A DNA stretch of 64,000 nucleotides from Balaenoptera acutorostrata (GCF_949987535.1 NC_080078.1:26060942-26124941), one strand, 5' to 3'; shown: positions 21,461 to 33,448, numbered from the stretch's first letter. Program-made: numbers and translations. Notes: generated by a model not told the origin, from the letters alone.

Positions 21461-22589
21461 AGAACGTCAACTGAATGGGCCCAGGCCACGGGACCAAGAG
21501 GTGAGAGCTCTGTCCTCTGAGCACAGCTCAGTCTTGGGGCACTGACCCTCGGAGGCTCTGTCTCCTGCAAGGGGCATCTAAGAGGGTGGAAAACATGCCC
21601 CTCTGACACCCACCCAACCTTGCTTCACATCTTTCCCAGATCTCCCTTACACAGAAGTTAAAAAACAAGGCTATCCAACCGCCTGGAGAGGAAACAATTA
21701 TTAGCAAATTACTTAATTAGGCTCATGTTGACATTTCACCTTAGAGTAAATATGTTAGTTAAAAATAGGTTGAATCCAAGATGCACAGTTACTGAAACAT
21801 AAAGAATGTTTTCAGAAAATCCTGTTCCTGCTTTTAAAAAAATATCTTATATTTGGGATGTGCGGAGAAAAGAGACTGAAAATTAAAATGCCAATAAGAG
21901 GTTATCTGTAGAAGAGCATAATTACAGAGGATTTTCACATTCTACTATACTGGTTCCTGTACTGTTTCATTTTATACTGGACCTCTTATAATGTCAAACA
22001 AACAAGAGCATAAGAGAAAAGAAGTGCCTTTAAGTAATTCAATCGTGACCATCTTTACAGTAACTGAAAACCTGGAACTTCCCAAGTATGCATCTGTCAG
22101 CAGTCTCAGCTGTCATAGCCCACCTTCACTCCTGTGCCATGGATTTAAGTACTTAAGCAAGTCTTCTTAATCCTCAACTACAAAGAAAATCTGCAGAATG
22201 AATTTCCCCACCCATCAGCCCAATTTCAGAGCTGACACCCAACACCTTGGCATGCCTCATCCAGACCCGGGCACCCTACAGACACCCCATAATAACTGGG
22301 CGAATTAGCCCAAATCCTCAGATGCTGGGGACCGGTAGTGTGAATCCCTGAGATCGCGCTGGGCTCCATCCTGATTTTGCCAAGGCCTGCGTGGGCCCAG
22401 AGGTTACAAGGAGGTGATAAAGCAGAAGAGAAGTGCCACACCAGAAATCCCCGCTCCACTGCCCCCAAGTGTCCATCACTGTCCCCTCCTGTCCAGCCTC
22501 CTGCAGAAGCACAGAGAGTGCCTGCCACGCTTAGCTAAGCATCCTCTGTATCTTCCCTCTTTTCTTTCCAACTCCATGAGATGCACGGC

Positions 22590-22732
22590 ATGACCATGAT
22601 CCCCACTTCACAGATGAGGACACTGAGGCTCCCAGAAGTGAACTGACTGGCCCAAGGTCGCACACTGGGAACTGGCAGGACCGATTTTCGCACCCGGGCC
22701 CCTGAACCTGGCTTCGTGACCCCAGCCGTATA
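22590..22732 (-). repeat. MIR fragment
   Basis: Reads cccacttcacagatgaggac, then actgaggctcccagaagtg, then ggcccaaggtcgcacactgg. Confidence 0.7.
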
Positions 22733-22900
22733 TGTCCCTGGCTTTCTTTGGAGCTACACCTTCTCCTCGCCCAAGTATCCCCATGCCTTCAGCTGCCAAT
22801 GCTTGGGCCCCCCCACCACCAACCCCAACTAATATCCTCTTTGGGAACAGAGGGTCTGACTGAGGGGGTGGGCCATTTCTCCAAACCCTCCCCACCAAAT

Positions 22901-22908
22901 ATGCAAAT
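22901..22908 (+). promoter_or_regulatory. Octamer motif ATGCAAAT, candidate only
   Basis: An exact octamer stands in non-repeat intronic sequence, within the text ccaaatatgcaaatgagc. Such motifs occur by chance, so no function is claimed. Confidence 0.2.
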
Positions 22909-23379
22909 GAGCTGGAAGTGGGCCAGCCCTGACCCCAGCACCAAGTGTGAAGTGGTCCACCTAGACCACAAGGATCTCAGTGGACAAAAGTAAAAGAAGG
23001 GAGAGCCCCATTACACTACAACTGCAGTCCTCAGAACCTAAACTACCACGTGTCTTTTCTCCTCAACCCTGAATGAGTGAAACTGTTTTTGAGGAAGAAG
23101 CCTTATCATAGGGCTCCTGGATAATCTAAATTATAACTACCAGGTCACCTTCCCCAGCACCCTGCAGCTCCAGCTTTCCCCTGGGCCACTGGTCTCCAGC
23201 CTTATAAGGCTGATTAGAGGGACTGCAGAAGGCACTGCCATTAATATGCACCTGTCATCTGTTATTAACAATCATAAAAACAACAACAATAATAATGGGC
23301 ACCCTTAGAGAGACCCTGCTAGAATTGAGCCACCACTTTTTTAAACACAAGCCAGGCTGTAGACAGGACAAAACCTTAC

Positions 23380-24330
23380 CGATGATTTGAGATATTCACT
23401 CCACTCCTAAAAGTATGTTCTAAGAAAGTAAGTCAACAGGCACTACCCATATGATATTCATTACAATGTTCTCTGTGAAAGAAAAAAAAAAAGAAGGGGG
23501 GAAACAGCAACCTAAATGTCAAACCACAGGCAATAATTATATAAACTACAGTCTACCAATACCAGGAACTACTGCTTGGACATTTAAAGGTATAATTACA
23601 AAAGTTGTGCAGGAACATGGGAAAATTCTTACAAGGATAAATGAAAATGTGGGATAGAAAATAGTACACACTCTACAAGTGCAACCTTACAAAACCACAT
23701 AAAAATCTGGACAAGAATCAGATGTTAACACACCAACAAACAATGGCCAATGGAAAAATATGTGCAACACACATGATAGACAAAGGGGCAAGATTCCCAA
23801 TATACCGAGAGCCCCTGCAAATTAACAGGAAAAAGCAAACCAGAATAAAGATGCACAAAAAGGACACTGAAAGAAAGACATGCACAGAAGAGAGCACGCA
23901 AATCACCAGGGAATATGTTGTAGGATGTTCAGCTTCTAACTTCTAAGGGAAACGTGGGTGAAAAAAGATATCTTTTTTGTCCATCAAATTAACAGAATTC
24001 GGCCATGTCCAGTGTCAGGAAGGATGCAGAGAAATGGGAATTCTCAGTCCCTGTCACTAGGAATGGGCTTGCTACAACTTTTCTGGAAAATAACCAGCCA
24101 ATACCCATTAAAAACTAAAATTTACATAATTTTAACCCATGTACAAGAATGTTCACTGGAGCATTGTTTACAGAAACAAAAAATGGGGAATAACACAAGC
24201 GATGTTATTAACTGGGAAATGGCTGAATTAATTATAGCAAATCTATATTATACAATTCACTAAAGAATTACTAGTGAGATTCTATGTATTGCCACGTATC
24301 ATATGTTAAGCAAAAATAAAAAGTGATGAT
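23380..24330 (+). repeat. L1/HAL1-type 3' fragment
   Basis: Landmarks include ctaaatgtcaaaccacaggc, gttaacacaccaacaaacaa, ccaatggaaaaatatgtgc, tcaaattaacagaattcgg and tgttcactggagcattgttt. The order fits the end of ORF2 and the 3'UTR of an old L1 or HAL1. Confidence 0.55.
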
Positions 24331-24551
24331 TATAACATAACCCATTTTATTTTTAAGCATATTATTTATGTTTATAAACATTTCCATGATTACAGAGAAA
24401 GGACAGGAAGTATAGCTTGGTTATTGATTAGAGAGAGAGTTCACGCTTTATTTAAATATCTCTATGTTGCTTTCTCACAAGGAGTATCACTTTGGGAACA
24501 AAAAAACTCTACAATTAAACTAGAAAGTTTACATGTAAAAATTAAATCCGA

Positions 24552-24633
24552 GTTGTATTAGCTTGTATTAGCATGTATTAGTTGTATTAGCATGCATTAG
24601 TTGTATTCACATGTATTAGTTGTATTAGCATTA
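24552..24633 (+). repeat. Imperfect tandem repeat based on TTGTATTAG
   Basis: About nine units of the ttgtattag/catgtattag type run in succession with small changes. Confidence 0.7.
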
Positions 24634-24899
24634 GATTATGAGTAAAACTTTCACCTGTTGTTAAACTGTTGATATAAAAGCACTTTTTAAACAACAAAGA
24701 CGTCAAAGAACGTTTAAAATTTAAACATATCTTTTTAAAATCAGAACTAAACCAATCATTCTCTGGACCAAATCCACTGGAACATAAGGTTTAACTCCGC
24801 TGGGCAAAACCCTCTCATACACAGGGAAGCAACATGAGCCTGGTCAATTCCCAGTCTGATCAATGCTCTCAAACGCCACAAACATAGCAGGTGCTTAAT

Positions 24900-25195
24900 A
24901 AATGTTGGTGAGTCCATTAGTGGGAGTATAAACTACAGCTCCACCTGACAATTAGAACTGTCAGATGTCAAAATGCACATATCCCCCAACCCAGCAATTT
25001 CTGGGGGGGTAGGGATTTACTCTGCTCTGTCATTTACATCTATTTGCATACAGTACCAAGATGAGTGCTTGTGGCAGCACCGTTCATCACACTGAAAACT
25101 GGAACCAAGGACCCTGACAGCAACCGAGGGAGGACTGGGTGAATACACAGCACAGTCCTGTAACAGAAGAAAGTGTGGCTTGTAAAGTATTATTC
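24900..25195 (+). repeat. L1/HAL1-like fragment
   Basis: The text ttagtgggagtataaactac and cagcaccgttcatcacactg is similar to L1 3' sections. It is diverged. Confidence 0.4.
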
Positions 25196-25625
25196 CCTTT
25201 TTCTTTCAATTTGCATGGACTTAACATGTAAAGAAAATCAACACTGGTTTCTTAGTGAAAGGAGCCAGATACAGAACATTATTTAGAATATGAAACTATT
25301 TGGGGAGGAAAAAAAGATACTCATTTTCAATCTCTCCCCACCCCCTCACCTTTCATACATATTTGCATATTGTTGAAATTTTCTAGAAGGACACCCCAGA
25401 AACTACCATGAATGGCGACTTCTGCAAACAGAGCACAGGGAGAGGAAGTACTGAAACTGTTACTTTCCCTTTATATTCTTCTAGAATATAGTTTTATTCT
25501 GGGATTTTTATAACTTTTTTTTTAAAGTTATAACTTTTTAAAAAAGATAATTTTTTGAAAGTAATAGCACAATCAAAAAAGTTACCGTGCAAGATCTTCC
25601 AGGCCAATTCAACATCTAGTCTTGT

Positions 25626-26058
25626 TTTGTTTTTAACATCTTTATTGGAGTATAATTGCTTTACAATGGTGAGTTAGTTTCTACTTTATAACAAAGTGAA
25701 TCAGCTATATGTATACATATATCCCCATATCTCCTCCCTCTTGCGTCTCCCTCCCATCCTCCCTATCCCACCTCTCTAGGTAGTCACAAAGCACCAAGCT
25801 GATCTCCCTGTGCTATGCGGCTGCTTCCCACTAGCTATCTATTTTACATTTGGTAGTGTACATACGTCCATGCCACTCTCTCACTTTGTCCCAGCTTACC
25901 CTTCCCCCTCCCCGTGTCCTCAAGTCCATTCTCTACGTCTGCATCTTTATTCCTGTCTTGTCCCCTAGGTTCTTCAGAACCTTTTTTTTTTTGATTCCAT
26001 ATATATGTGTTAGCATACGGTATTTGTTTTTCTCTTTCTGACTTACTTCACTCCAACA
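25626..26058 (-). mobile_element. L1 LINE 3'UTR
   Basis: Reverse complement of the cetartiodactyl L1 3' region: ttaacatctttattggagta, taattgctttacaatggtg, caccaagctgatctccctgtg, gattccatatatatgtgtta and tctgacttacttcactcc. Confidence 0.85.
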
Positions 26059-26434
26059 TCTAGTTTTAAAAGAAGAGTTTTCTAGCAATCTATAGAAAGT
26101 CATCTTAATCATGCAAGAAAAGCCCCTCATCATCTTAATGGGCCCTGAAAAGTCTTTGGAGGGGGAATCCTTGTGGGGAATCCCAACTTGATCTGAATGG
26201 TGCAGCTAAGGTTCTGAAACAGATGATACTCATTGAAAAATATAAACCTGAGACTCATTCAAACCTAAATGGATCAAAAGCCCATGACTATCGGGGAGCA
26301 AGTAACGCTCCATCTCCTCGCCAAGCTGCAGTGAGCTTCTTCCTTGGAATTTCCAAGCCCTTATTGTTACCACAAGCCATTTTATTAGTGCTTTATGGAT
26401 TTTTGCAGAATGCTCCAGGCAAGATTTTCATGAG

Positions 26435-26790
26435 ATGGGCTCTGCACCTCAGGGTCTTTGCATTTGCTGTTCCCTCTATCTGAGACTCCCTTCCCCCAGC
26501 CCTTGCACAGCCAGCTTTGCCATTCAGGTCAAAGGTCAAATGTCACCTCCTCCAAAAAGCCTTCCCTGGACATGCCCCTATCATAGCTTGCACCCCAGTG
26601 CTTCCCAGTTCACGTCTTTGCGGCACTTGCCGCCACCCAAAATCATTTTGGTCATCCCCAGCGTAAGCTCCATGAGAACATGGGCCTCGTCTGCCTTGTT
26701 CATGGCTGTATTCCCAGCGTCTAGAACAGTGTCAGCACACAGTAGGTGCTCAGTTAATAATAAAAGACTGAATAAATGAACAAGTGAGAA
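26435..26790 (+). repeat. L2 LINE 3' end
   Basis: Reads ctgcacctcagggtctttgc, then gtcaaatgtcacctcctcc, then cagcacacagtaggtgctca and gactgaataaatgaac. All are L2 3' landmarks in order. Confidence 0.75.
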
Positions 26791-27500
26791 AAGGTTGCGG
26801 GAAGAACAGGAGAACGAATCCAGTGTTGTAAAAACCACTCTCTAGCTGTCCGTGCCGGGGAAACACAGGCACTTGGTAACTGCTCTCCAGAGAGGAAGGC
26901 ATCCCCAAGCAAGTATCAATAGTTACCCAAGAGGCCAATAAAAGGTAAACGAAGGTTCTCAGGGAGACAACTCACTGAGAGGGAAGGAAAAAGCCTCATA
27001 AAACCTGAATTATTCCCCGAGGGTACCGGATGCCGCTCTCCCCAGGTCATCTAGAACCCATCTTCCAGAACTTGGCAACCTCCTCCAGGAGATGAAACCC
27101 CACAATTAAACCAAGGGGAAACTTAAGTAGAATCTCGACTTTGTAATTGTCCACCTATCCTGGGGGCAGTTTAAGATGAAGGAGCAGCGCTTCAAAGCTG
27201 ACTTCTAAGGACCAGCACTTCACCCTGGGACTGAGCCGTCAGAAACCCCACTCCCAACCCAAATGGATTCGGGGAGAAAAGCCCTGGGTGGAAAGCGGCA
27301 AACCGCATGGAAACGGCTGCAATCGCTTCTCTAGCTAATTGGAGTTTAACCTCCTTAACATCTCATTAAGCTTCTCCACAGCAACCCCAGTAAGCCAATT
27401 ACGGGAGACATTCAACAGCCTAAAAACTTAAGGAAATGCAGGAGGGCTGAGGCAAAAGTCTTGCCCCAGATTTCTTCTCCGGATTCCTCCCCACCAAAGG
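26790..27500. other. Unassigned stretch, possibly conserved in part
   Basis: No repeat or gene is recognised. The 27,290-27,420 part has clustered homeodomain-type TAATTGG, CATTAAG and CCAATTA words and no repeat look. Conservation cannot be tested here. Confidence 0.3.
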
Positions 27501-27506
27501 CTGTGG

Positions 27507-27690
27507 GACTTCGCCACCCAGGGGACGTCTGACAACGTCTGAAGACATTTTTGTTGTCACAACAGCAGGGAGGTGCTACTGGCATTTAGCGGGTAGAGGC
27601 CAGGGATGCTGCCAAACAGCCCACAGCGCACAGGGCAGACCCACAATGGAGTTATCTGGCCCCAAAGGTCAAGAGCGCCCAGGACGAGAA
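27507..27690 (+). mobile_element. MER5A DNA transposon
   Basis: Reads caacgtctgaagacattttt, then aggtgctactggcatttagc, then gccagggatgctgccaaac. Forward orientation, with the 5' end eroded. Confidence 0.75.
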
Positions 27691-28765
27691 ACTGCTCCAC
27701 ACCTACCACCCCTCCCCCACGCTGGCTTCCGCACTGCTCAGCCTTCAAGAGGGAAGCAGGGGTTCCACAGCTCCACCGGAAGAGACGCTGCCCCAGTTAC
27801 CACGCCAGGTTGGGGGAAACACTCGCCTCAGGATGTTCAAGTCCTTGTCATTATCTCAATCCATTTCATTAGCCCTTTATTTATTTTGGCAAAACGTTCA
27901 GGTAAGTTTTTATGGGCTAGAGTTTTACTGACCATTAAGATCTGATGAAATCTAGACCTTATCCCACCATGAAAATCTGGAGCCAACATCACAAACTAGA
28001 CGCTTGCTTCAAATTCCCCGGGCATTGATAATTTGTTTATCCATCCCCCTCCTGCCAACATGACCAAGCTAGAGCAGCACCAAACCAGTGAGCCAGGGCG
28101 GCCCCAGTCACCTCACCAAAAGGCCGGGCTTCAAAGTAGGATCTGCCGACTCAAATGCCTATGGGTGCCAGGTGGGGTCCATCAGTGAGGGAAGCAGACC
28201 AGGTAAGAAAGCACGAAGAAAAAAGGCAACGGACACCGGGCCTACGAATTAAAGCTGCAATAAGGAGGAGCGGGGACTGTGGCAATCTGGGGCCAGCAGG
28301 CCTGTTCTGGAGGGGGCAGCCCCAGCTGACCACCACCATGTACAAACGCGGGCCCTCATGCAATCAGATCTTCTGATTTTTCAAAAGTCAGAAATGCAGA
28401 TTTTTCTGTGAATTCTTCCCCTCTGTAAATATTAGCAATCACAGTAATTCAACATTAAAATAAAGCCAAAGCAGCACGCTAGTGGGCTAGATCTAACTCC
28501 CCCCAAGGAACTTGTACCTCAGACACTCAAATTCAAATGTTAATTGAGCCTACAGTGTGCCAGGCTCTGAGTCCTGGAAAAAGAGACCGACCAGACTCAG
28601 TTCTGACCTTTGCAAGACAAAATATAAGCAGTTGGATGTGGAAGCTGGAAGGCTCGTTCTACCTGAGAATCCATTCCAAACAGGTAATGGACTATTTCAT
28701 CCTTAGAGGGCTCTGGAAAGAGGTTTCAACCCAGCTCACAAGCCACTCCAAAGCTTCATGTCATT
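27690..28765. other. Unassigned stretch
   Basis: No gene or confident repeat is seen, apart from scattered AT-rich text. Confidence 0.4.
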
Positions 28766-29680
28766 CATTCCTTCAGTAAATATTTACTGAGCACCTACTA
28801 TGTTCCAGGCACTGTTCCAGGTGCTGGGATTATACAGCACAGGCAAAACCCCTGCCCCTGTGAAGTTGACCTTTTGGTGAGAGTTTACAGGGAGTAAACA
28901 AAATAAATAAGTAAAAGATTTGGTGTAGATGGCAGTACGTACTGGGTTGGGGTGGGGGGGTGGGGAGGAGCCAGTAGGACTGGGAATACAAGGAAGCGGC
29001 AGGGAGTCAGGGAAAGGCTGTCTGGGGTGACATCTGAACAAGGATTTGAAGGTGCAGGAACATTCTGGGCAGGGGAAACAGCAAGTGCAAAGGCCCTGAG
29101 GCAGTGTGAGGGAGACAGAAAGTACCAGGTGATGTGGTCAGAGAGGTGAGGGGACCAGATGCTGTCAGGCCTTGTAAGCCTCTCTAAGCCCTCTGGCTTT
29201 TTCCCTGAGGGAAGTGGGGCGTCGCTGCAGGGTCTTGAGCAGAAGGGGGAGAGGATCTGACCTCTGTCTTTAACAGGAGCCCTCTGGCTGCGGGGTTGAG
29301 ACCAGACTGTAGGGGCCAAGGAGGGCAGCAGGGAAAGCACTGAGGCAGGAACATCCAAATGCAGGATTGAGCCCATGGTGGCTCTGGCCAGAGCAGTAGC
29401 TGGAGAGGCAGTGAGAAGCAGGCATTCTGAAGGAACAGGCAACAGGATTTGCTGACAGATCAGCTGTGGAACGGGAGGCAAAGGTGGGGAGTCAGGGATG
29501 ACGCAGGGTTTGGGCCTGAGCCTCTGGGGACAGGGCTGCCATCAACTAAGATGGGGAGGGCTGGGGTGAGGGGGCTCGAAGTTCCGTGTGGGACACGGTA
29601 AACTGGAGCCACCCATGAGACACCCAGGTGGAGATGTTAGTTCCAAAAAGTTGAGAACATGAATGGAAAGAGAGATTTTC
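28765..29680 (-). repeat. Long L2 LINE fragment
   Basis: Opens with cattcattccttcagtaaat, then gagcacctactatgttccag. Later words are gggaaacagcaagtgcaaag, gccctgaggcagtgtgagg and gccttgtaagcctctctaag. It covers the L2 3' end and the end of its second coding region in reverse, and the open frame at 28,885-29,481 is a shadow of it. Confidence 0.7.
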
Positions 29681-30440
29681 CATCCACCACTGCGTTCCAA
29701 ACGTGAGGCTCCTCCAAGACTATCACAAACAGAGCCGGTCCAGCTGGGAGAAGATCACTGCTCCTTGTTGTTGGGTAGCTGGGGCTTCGTTCTGCAAGGC
29801 TGGAGGGGAACCCAGGAACCCTGAACTAGCCCTTGCCCTGCCCTTGTCCTGCCCTAGCCTCTCAAATGGCTTTTCTCCTCCCAAAGCCATCCGCCTTGTC
29901 ACGCTGCCATTCTGGGCCTCAGATTCAACATGCGTGAAGTGGGGTGGACGGAGGGGAAGACCGCATCAGTTCCAGGGGCCCTTTGGCTCTAATCCGCAAG
30001 GGAGAGAGGAGACTGGAAGGAGGGGCAGAGAGGAAGGTGGAGGAAGGCACAGTGATGCGTCTAAAAACCCACAGAAAATTTGAGGGATGGGGGAAAAATA
30101 AATCCGCTCATTCTACATTGTTGTAAAGCCTAAGGGAGCTAATTACGCCAGGAATTAGACTGACCCCAAGGTCAGACCTTACGCCAAGAAGAATTTCAAA
30201 TGGTTTCTAAAATACTCCGTTTCTCCCACCCTTTAGCAGTTAAACTGAATATTCAGGGGGTTACTGAGGTGGAAGATGGTTCGGGGCAGCTCCGTGGCAA
30301 ATAGCACCAGGACCAAATATTAGCAGGACTCCGTGAACCATGACACAGATCCGCCACTTCTGTTCATCCCCAGCAGCAGCAGGTACAGCAGCAAAAATTA
30401 ACTAGAAAATTCCAGTTGCTGCACCGCTCGCATGTACTAA
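29680..30440. other. Unassigned stretch
   Basis: No named repeat or gene is supported. Confidence 0.4.
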
Positions 30441-30620
30441 GTGCTAACTGTGTACCAAGCAGCAACATTCTAAGCACCTGCCAAGGATTCTCTTGGTACC
30501 GTGTTACCATCCTCATTATACACATGGGGAAACTGAGGCATGGAGGGGGAAGTAACTCGCCCAAGCTGCAGAGCCAGGATTTGAACCCCAGGGATGTGAG
30601 CACTGCTCGGAGCCGCCATA
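30440..30620 (-). repeat. MIR SINE
   Basis: Reads gtgctaactgtgtaccaagc, then cattatacacatggggaaac, then gagccaggatttgaacccc. Confidence 0.75.
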
Positions 30621-31199
30621 CTCCACTGCTTACTGACTTGTCGCTTACTTTTCGACATTTTCTGATTTTTCTACGCTGGACATGCAACACATTAATAAAC
30701 AAATTTTTTTAAAAAACTAACTCGCAAGGGGAGGCCCGTGCCCATTTTCCCAACCATCATTTAAACATCAGCCACAAAACAGTCCCTCCTACCCACCCCC
30801 CTACAACCACCCTCAAAAAAAAAAAATAAAGGCAAACCCAGCGCTGGGGAACCCAGCCCCTATTTTCCATTTAGATAACCAAGTTCCTCTTTTTCCATCC
30901 CAGAGTATTTGCCTGGGTGAAGGTGGGAAGTCAGCCAAACACTCACCACGGGCTATTTCCACGTGCTGGTTTTTCTGGCCATTTCCTGAGGCTCAGAGGC
31001 AGGCACTGGCCCAGGAACAAAGCTCTGACGAGAGTCTCAGGTGGGCTAGTCGCCTTTATTTCTAAACATATGACCTTGGTCAAGGGAGGAGGCAGGCATG
31101 ACTGGGTGGGTGGCCCAATCCCATGCCCCAGCTGAAGAAAAAGTGGCTCCAAAGGAAGGACAAGCAACCCGAAACACACAACTTCATCTTTGGAAAGAA

Positions 31200-31400
31200 T
31201 AACAGTAACCACTGCTTAACTCTGTGCAGGGCACAGGCTGAGCCACTTGAACAGATGGACTCATTTACTTTTCAAAACAACCACAGGAGGTTGAGACTTT
31301 GGGGGCCCCCACCCCCACTTTACAGATGAGGAAACTGAGGCACAGAGAGGCACACTGGCTTGCCCAAGGTCACACAGTCTCTCCTGGCCTTGAGTGTGTG
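31200..31400 (-). repeat. MIR SINE
   Basis: Reads ctttacagatgaggaaactg, then aggcacagagaggcacactg, then cccaaggtcacacagtctc. Confidence 0.75.
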
Positions 31401-33120
31401 CCCTGGAAAACACAGAAGTCACCTGCTTTCAATTACATTTGGTTTCTCCTGCTACCTGGAAGTTCTCATGCCCCAGCTGCCTACTCTCAAACTCTGGTTC
31501 CAGGGCACCTCCAGAAATTGGGACATCCAGCAAGTCTAGAAATCCAGAGGGAGGAAGCGCAGAGGAAAGTCTGCAAGGCCAAAGACTGGGGGAAGATGCA
31601 GGGCCTGGCAGAAGGGAAAGCCAACCACCTGGCAACTTCTGTAGCAAAAGTCCTTGCAGGAGAAAAAACACAACTGTTTCCCCTGGACGAGCTTCTTCAG
31701 CTAAATAAACGGAGGACACCCCCAAACCCAGTCGACTTTGGAAAACCTGACATCAACTGCCAGTTGCCATCAATAAAATACATCCTGGTGCAGAATCTAG
31801 TTTACGGTCGCCTATTTTTTCCCCTCTGTAATTTAGGAGAAGAAAATAAACAAGGAAATACTCCAGTATTCACAGCCAACACTAGACCAGATCCCCATCT
31901 AATTCTTGCAGAAATTATCTTGCTGTTGTTACACCAGGTACGGGGAGCAAGGACTCCTCAGATTTTCCTCTCTCTGCTAAGTACAACCCTACTTTGCAAA
32001 TAAGTCTGCTCTCCAATTAGTCCTGGACCTTGAGTGCAAAGCTCTGGACTATTTCCAGCCCCAGAGTAAATCTCTGATCCCACTGGCCTGAAAATGTGAG
32101 ACATACCCAGAAGTGTTTTGTTATTCTACAAAGTGATACCTCCCAAAAATAAAGCTTTTCCCACGGGGCCCTCAAGGATGACTTTTCAACACTCCAAATG
32201 CAGCCTGCAAGGAGAGGACCACAAAACAGAACAAGAAGGTATTTTTGGATGCTAATCACTGGCTCCAAAGAACCAAGGGTGATTCCTAAACAAAAGTGGG
32301 AAAACTATCCTGTCCAGAACTGCATTCCGTGTTTACCAATAATCAAGATGGTGGGACACGAGAGTGCTTCCTGTAACAAAGAGGCAAATAGCATTACTGG
32401 GAAACTAAAGCCCAAGACACTGGGGATTAAACCACAGAGAATGGACTCCGAAGACTCAGCAGGCTCAGCAATGGACATTCAGAAGAAACCTGGAGGTGGG
32501 GCTCCCCACAGAGACGAGCCTCACGTTTCAGGGGTGGAATGGCACGCCCACTGGTACCAGGATACTGGGCATCCTCAGCTGCACCCCAAACCTGACCCCA
32601 GGGTCAGGCAAGTCAGAGCAGGGGTGAGCAGCCCTACCTTCTTTCCTGGCTGTTCCTCAAACTTCCCTAATTCTCCCCCTGTTCCCCCAAACTCCCCTCA
32701 AAGTATAAGCAAAAGGAAAGTAAAAGATGACCAAAAAATTTGTAACCACAGGAGACTAATGTGGATGCAAAACAAGTGGGGAGGGGGAAAACCTCAACCC
32801 AGTCGCTGGAAGCCCCTTTCCCCAGCCTCAGCCCTTCCCCAGCTCAGCCCTTTGGTAACGGGGTGTTTGCGAAAAGGGGGCTCCAACCCACAAAGGAGGT
32901 GGGGGAACTAAAGCAGCGAGACACCCCCCACCTCTGGCGCCTCCTTCCCCGGCAGGTTATTTTTAATCGAAAAGGGAACCCCAAAGCGGAAAGGGCCCCT
33001 CTTTTCAGCCCCCTCCCCCAGGCTCTGGCCCCTCACCTTTCCCCAAAAGCCCCAGAGCCGGGCACAGGCAACCCCTCCCCAACGCCCTGCTTCCCCGAAG
33101 CCGAGTCACCCAAGTTTTCC
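31400..33120. other. Non-repeat flank of the CpG island, within intron 1
   Basis: About 1.7 kb without a repeat that I recognise. Plus-strand open frames run here at 31,299-32,003 (234 aa), 32,198-32,911 (237 aa) and 32,761-33,342 (193 aa). Their products are rich in P, S, K and R, with no domain, signal peptide or family resemblance that I can see. The first starts inside a MIR. They are more likely chance frames than genes, but they lie antisense to ABCC1 beside its promoter. Confidence 0.45.
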
Positions 33121-33327
33121 CCCATCAGCAGCACTCCCGAAGGGGCCGGCCGCGGGCGGGATGGGGAGCGGAGGCCCCAGGCCAGCTGCAGGGTGGGGAG
33201 CCCGGCGCTCGGGGCGGCAGGGGTCCCCGGGGCTGCGGGCCCGGCCCGCCCTGCCCGGCGCTTCCCCCCACCCGCCTGCCTCCCCGCCGCCGGCCCCACG
33301 CGGCCCAGGCGGCCGCCGAGCACTTAC

Positions 33328-33375
33328 CCAGAAGGGGTCTGAGCCATCGGCGCTGCAGAAGCCGCGGAGCGCCAT
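33328..33375 (-). CDS. ABCC1: ABCC1 (MRP1) exon 1, coding part only
   Basis: ABCC1 encodes multidrug resistance-associated protein 1, a plasma-membrane ABC transporter that exports glutathione, glucuronide and other organic-anion conjugates and many drugs. This 48-nt piece is its first coding exon. The ATG is at 33,375-33,373, and 16 codons give MALRGFCSADGSDPFW. The exon ends on a codon boundary and is followed at once by GTAAGTG, a near-consensus donor. From memory, human MRP1 begins with the same residues except Leu at position 15, and its exon 1 also holds 48 coding bases. This extracellular N-terminus precedes the first helix of TMD0. All membrane and nucleotide-binding domains are encoded by later exons outside the window, on the low-coordinate side. 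The position inside a CpG island with a (GCC) repeat upstream fits the known gene. The Phe15 could be checked against other cetartiodactyls. Confidence 0.95.
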
Positions 33376-33426
33376 GCGGCCGGCTCGGGCACGGCGAGCA
33401 GCGTCGGACAGACTGGCCCGGCTGTT

Positions 33427-33448
33427 GGCGGCGGCGGCGGCGGCGGCG
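33427..33448 (-). repeat. (GGC)7, that is (GCC)n in the ABCC1 5'UTR
   Basis: A pure run of seven GGC units plus one base on the plus strand reads GCC in the direction of ABCC1. A polymorphic GCC repeat is known in the human ABCC1 5'UTR, so this looks like the orthologous repeat. Confidence 0.85.

Larger units (their letters stand above)
1..33327 (-). other. ABCC1: ABCC1 intron 1, 5' portion (continues beyond base 1)
   Basis: Everything below the exon 1 donor belongs to the first intron of ABCC1, read on the minus strand. The intron begins GTAAGTG at 33,327. Exon 2 should start with the codons following SDPFW in MRP1, and no minus-strand frame in the window shows such a segment, so the intron is longer than 33.3 kb. 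From memory, human ABCC1 intron 1 is also several tens of kb. The contents are mostly MIR, L2, MER5A, L1, LTR and SINE remnants, listed separately. Stretches between them that are not listed hold no gene that I can recognise. Confidence 0.85.

Noticed and set aside
28885..29481. Minus-strand open frame of 198 aa
   Set aside because: It overlaps an L2 LINE fragment in reverse and has no independent evidence for being a gene.
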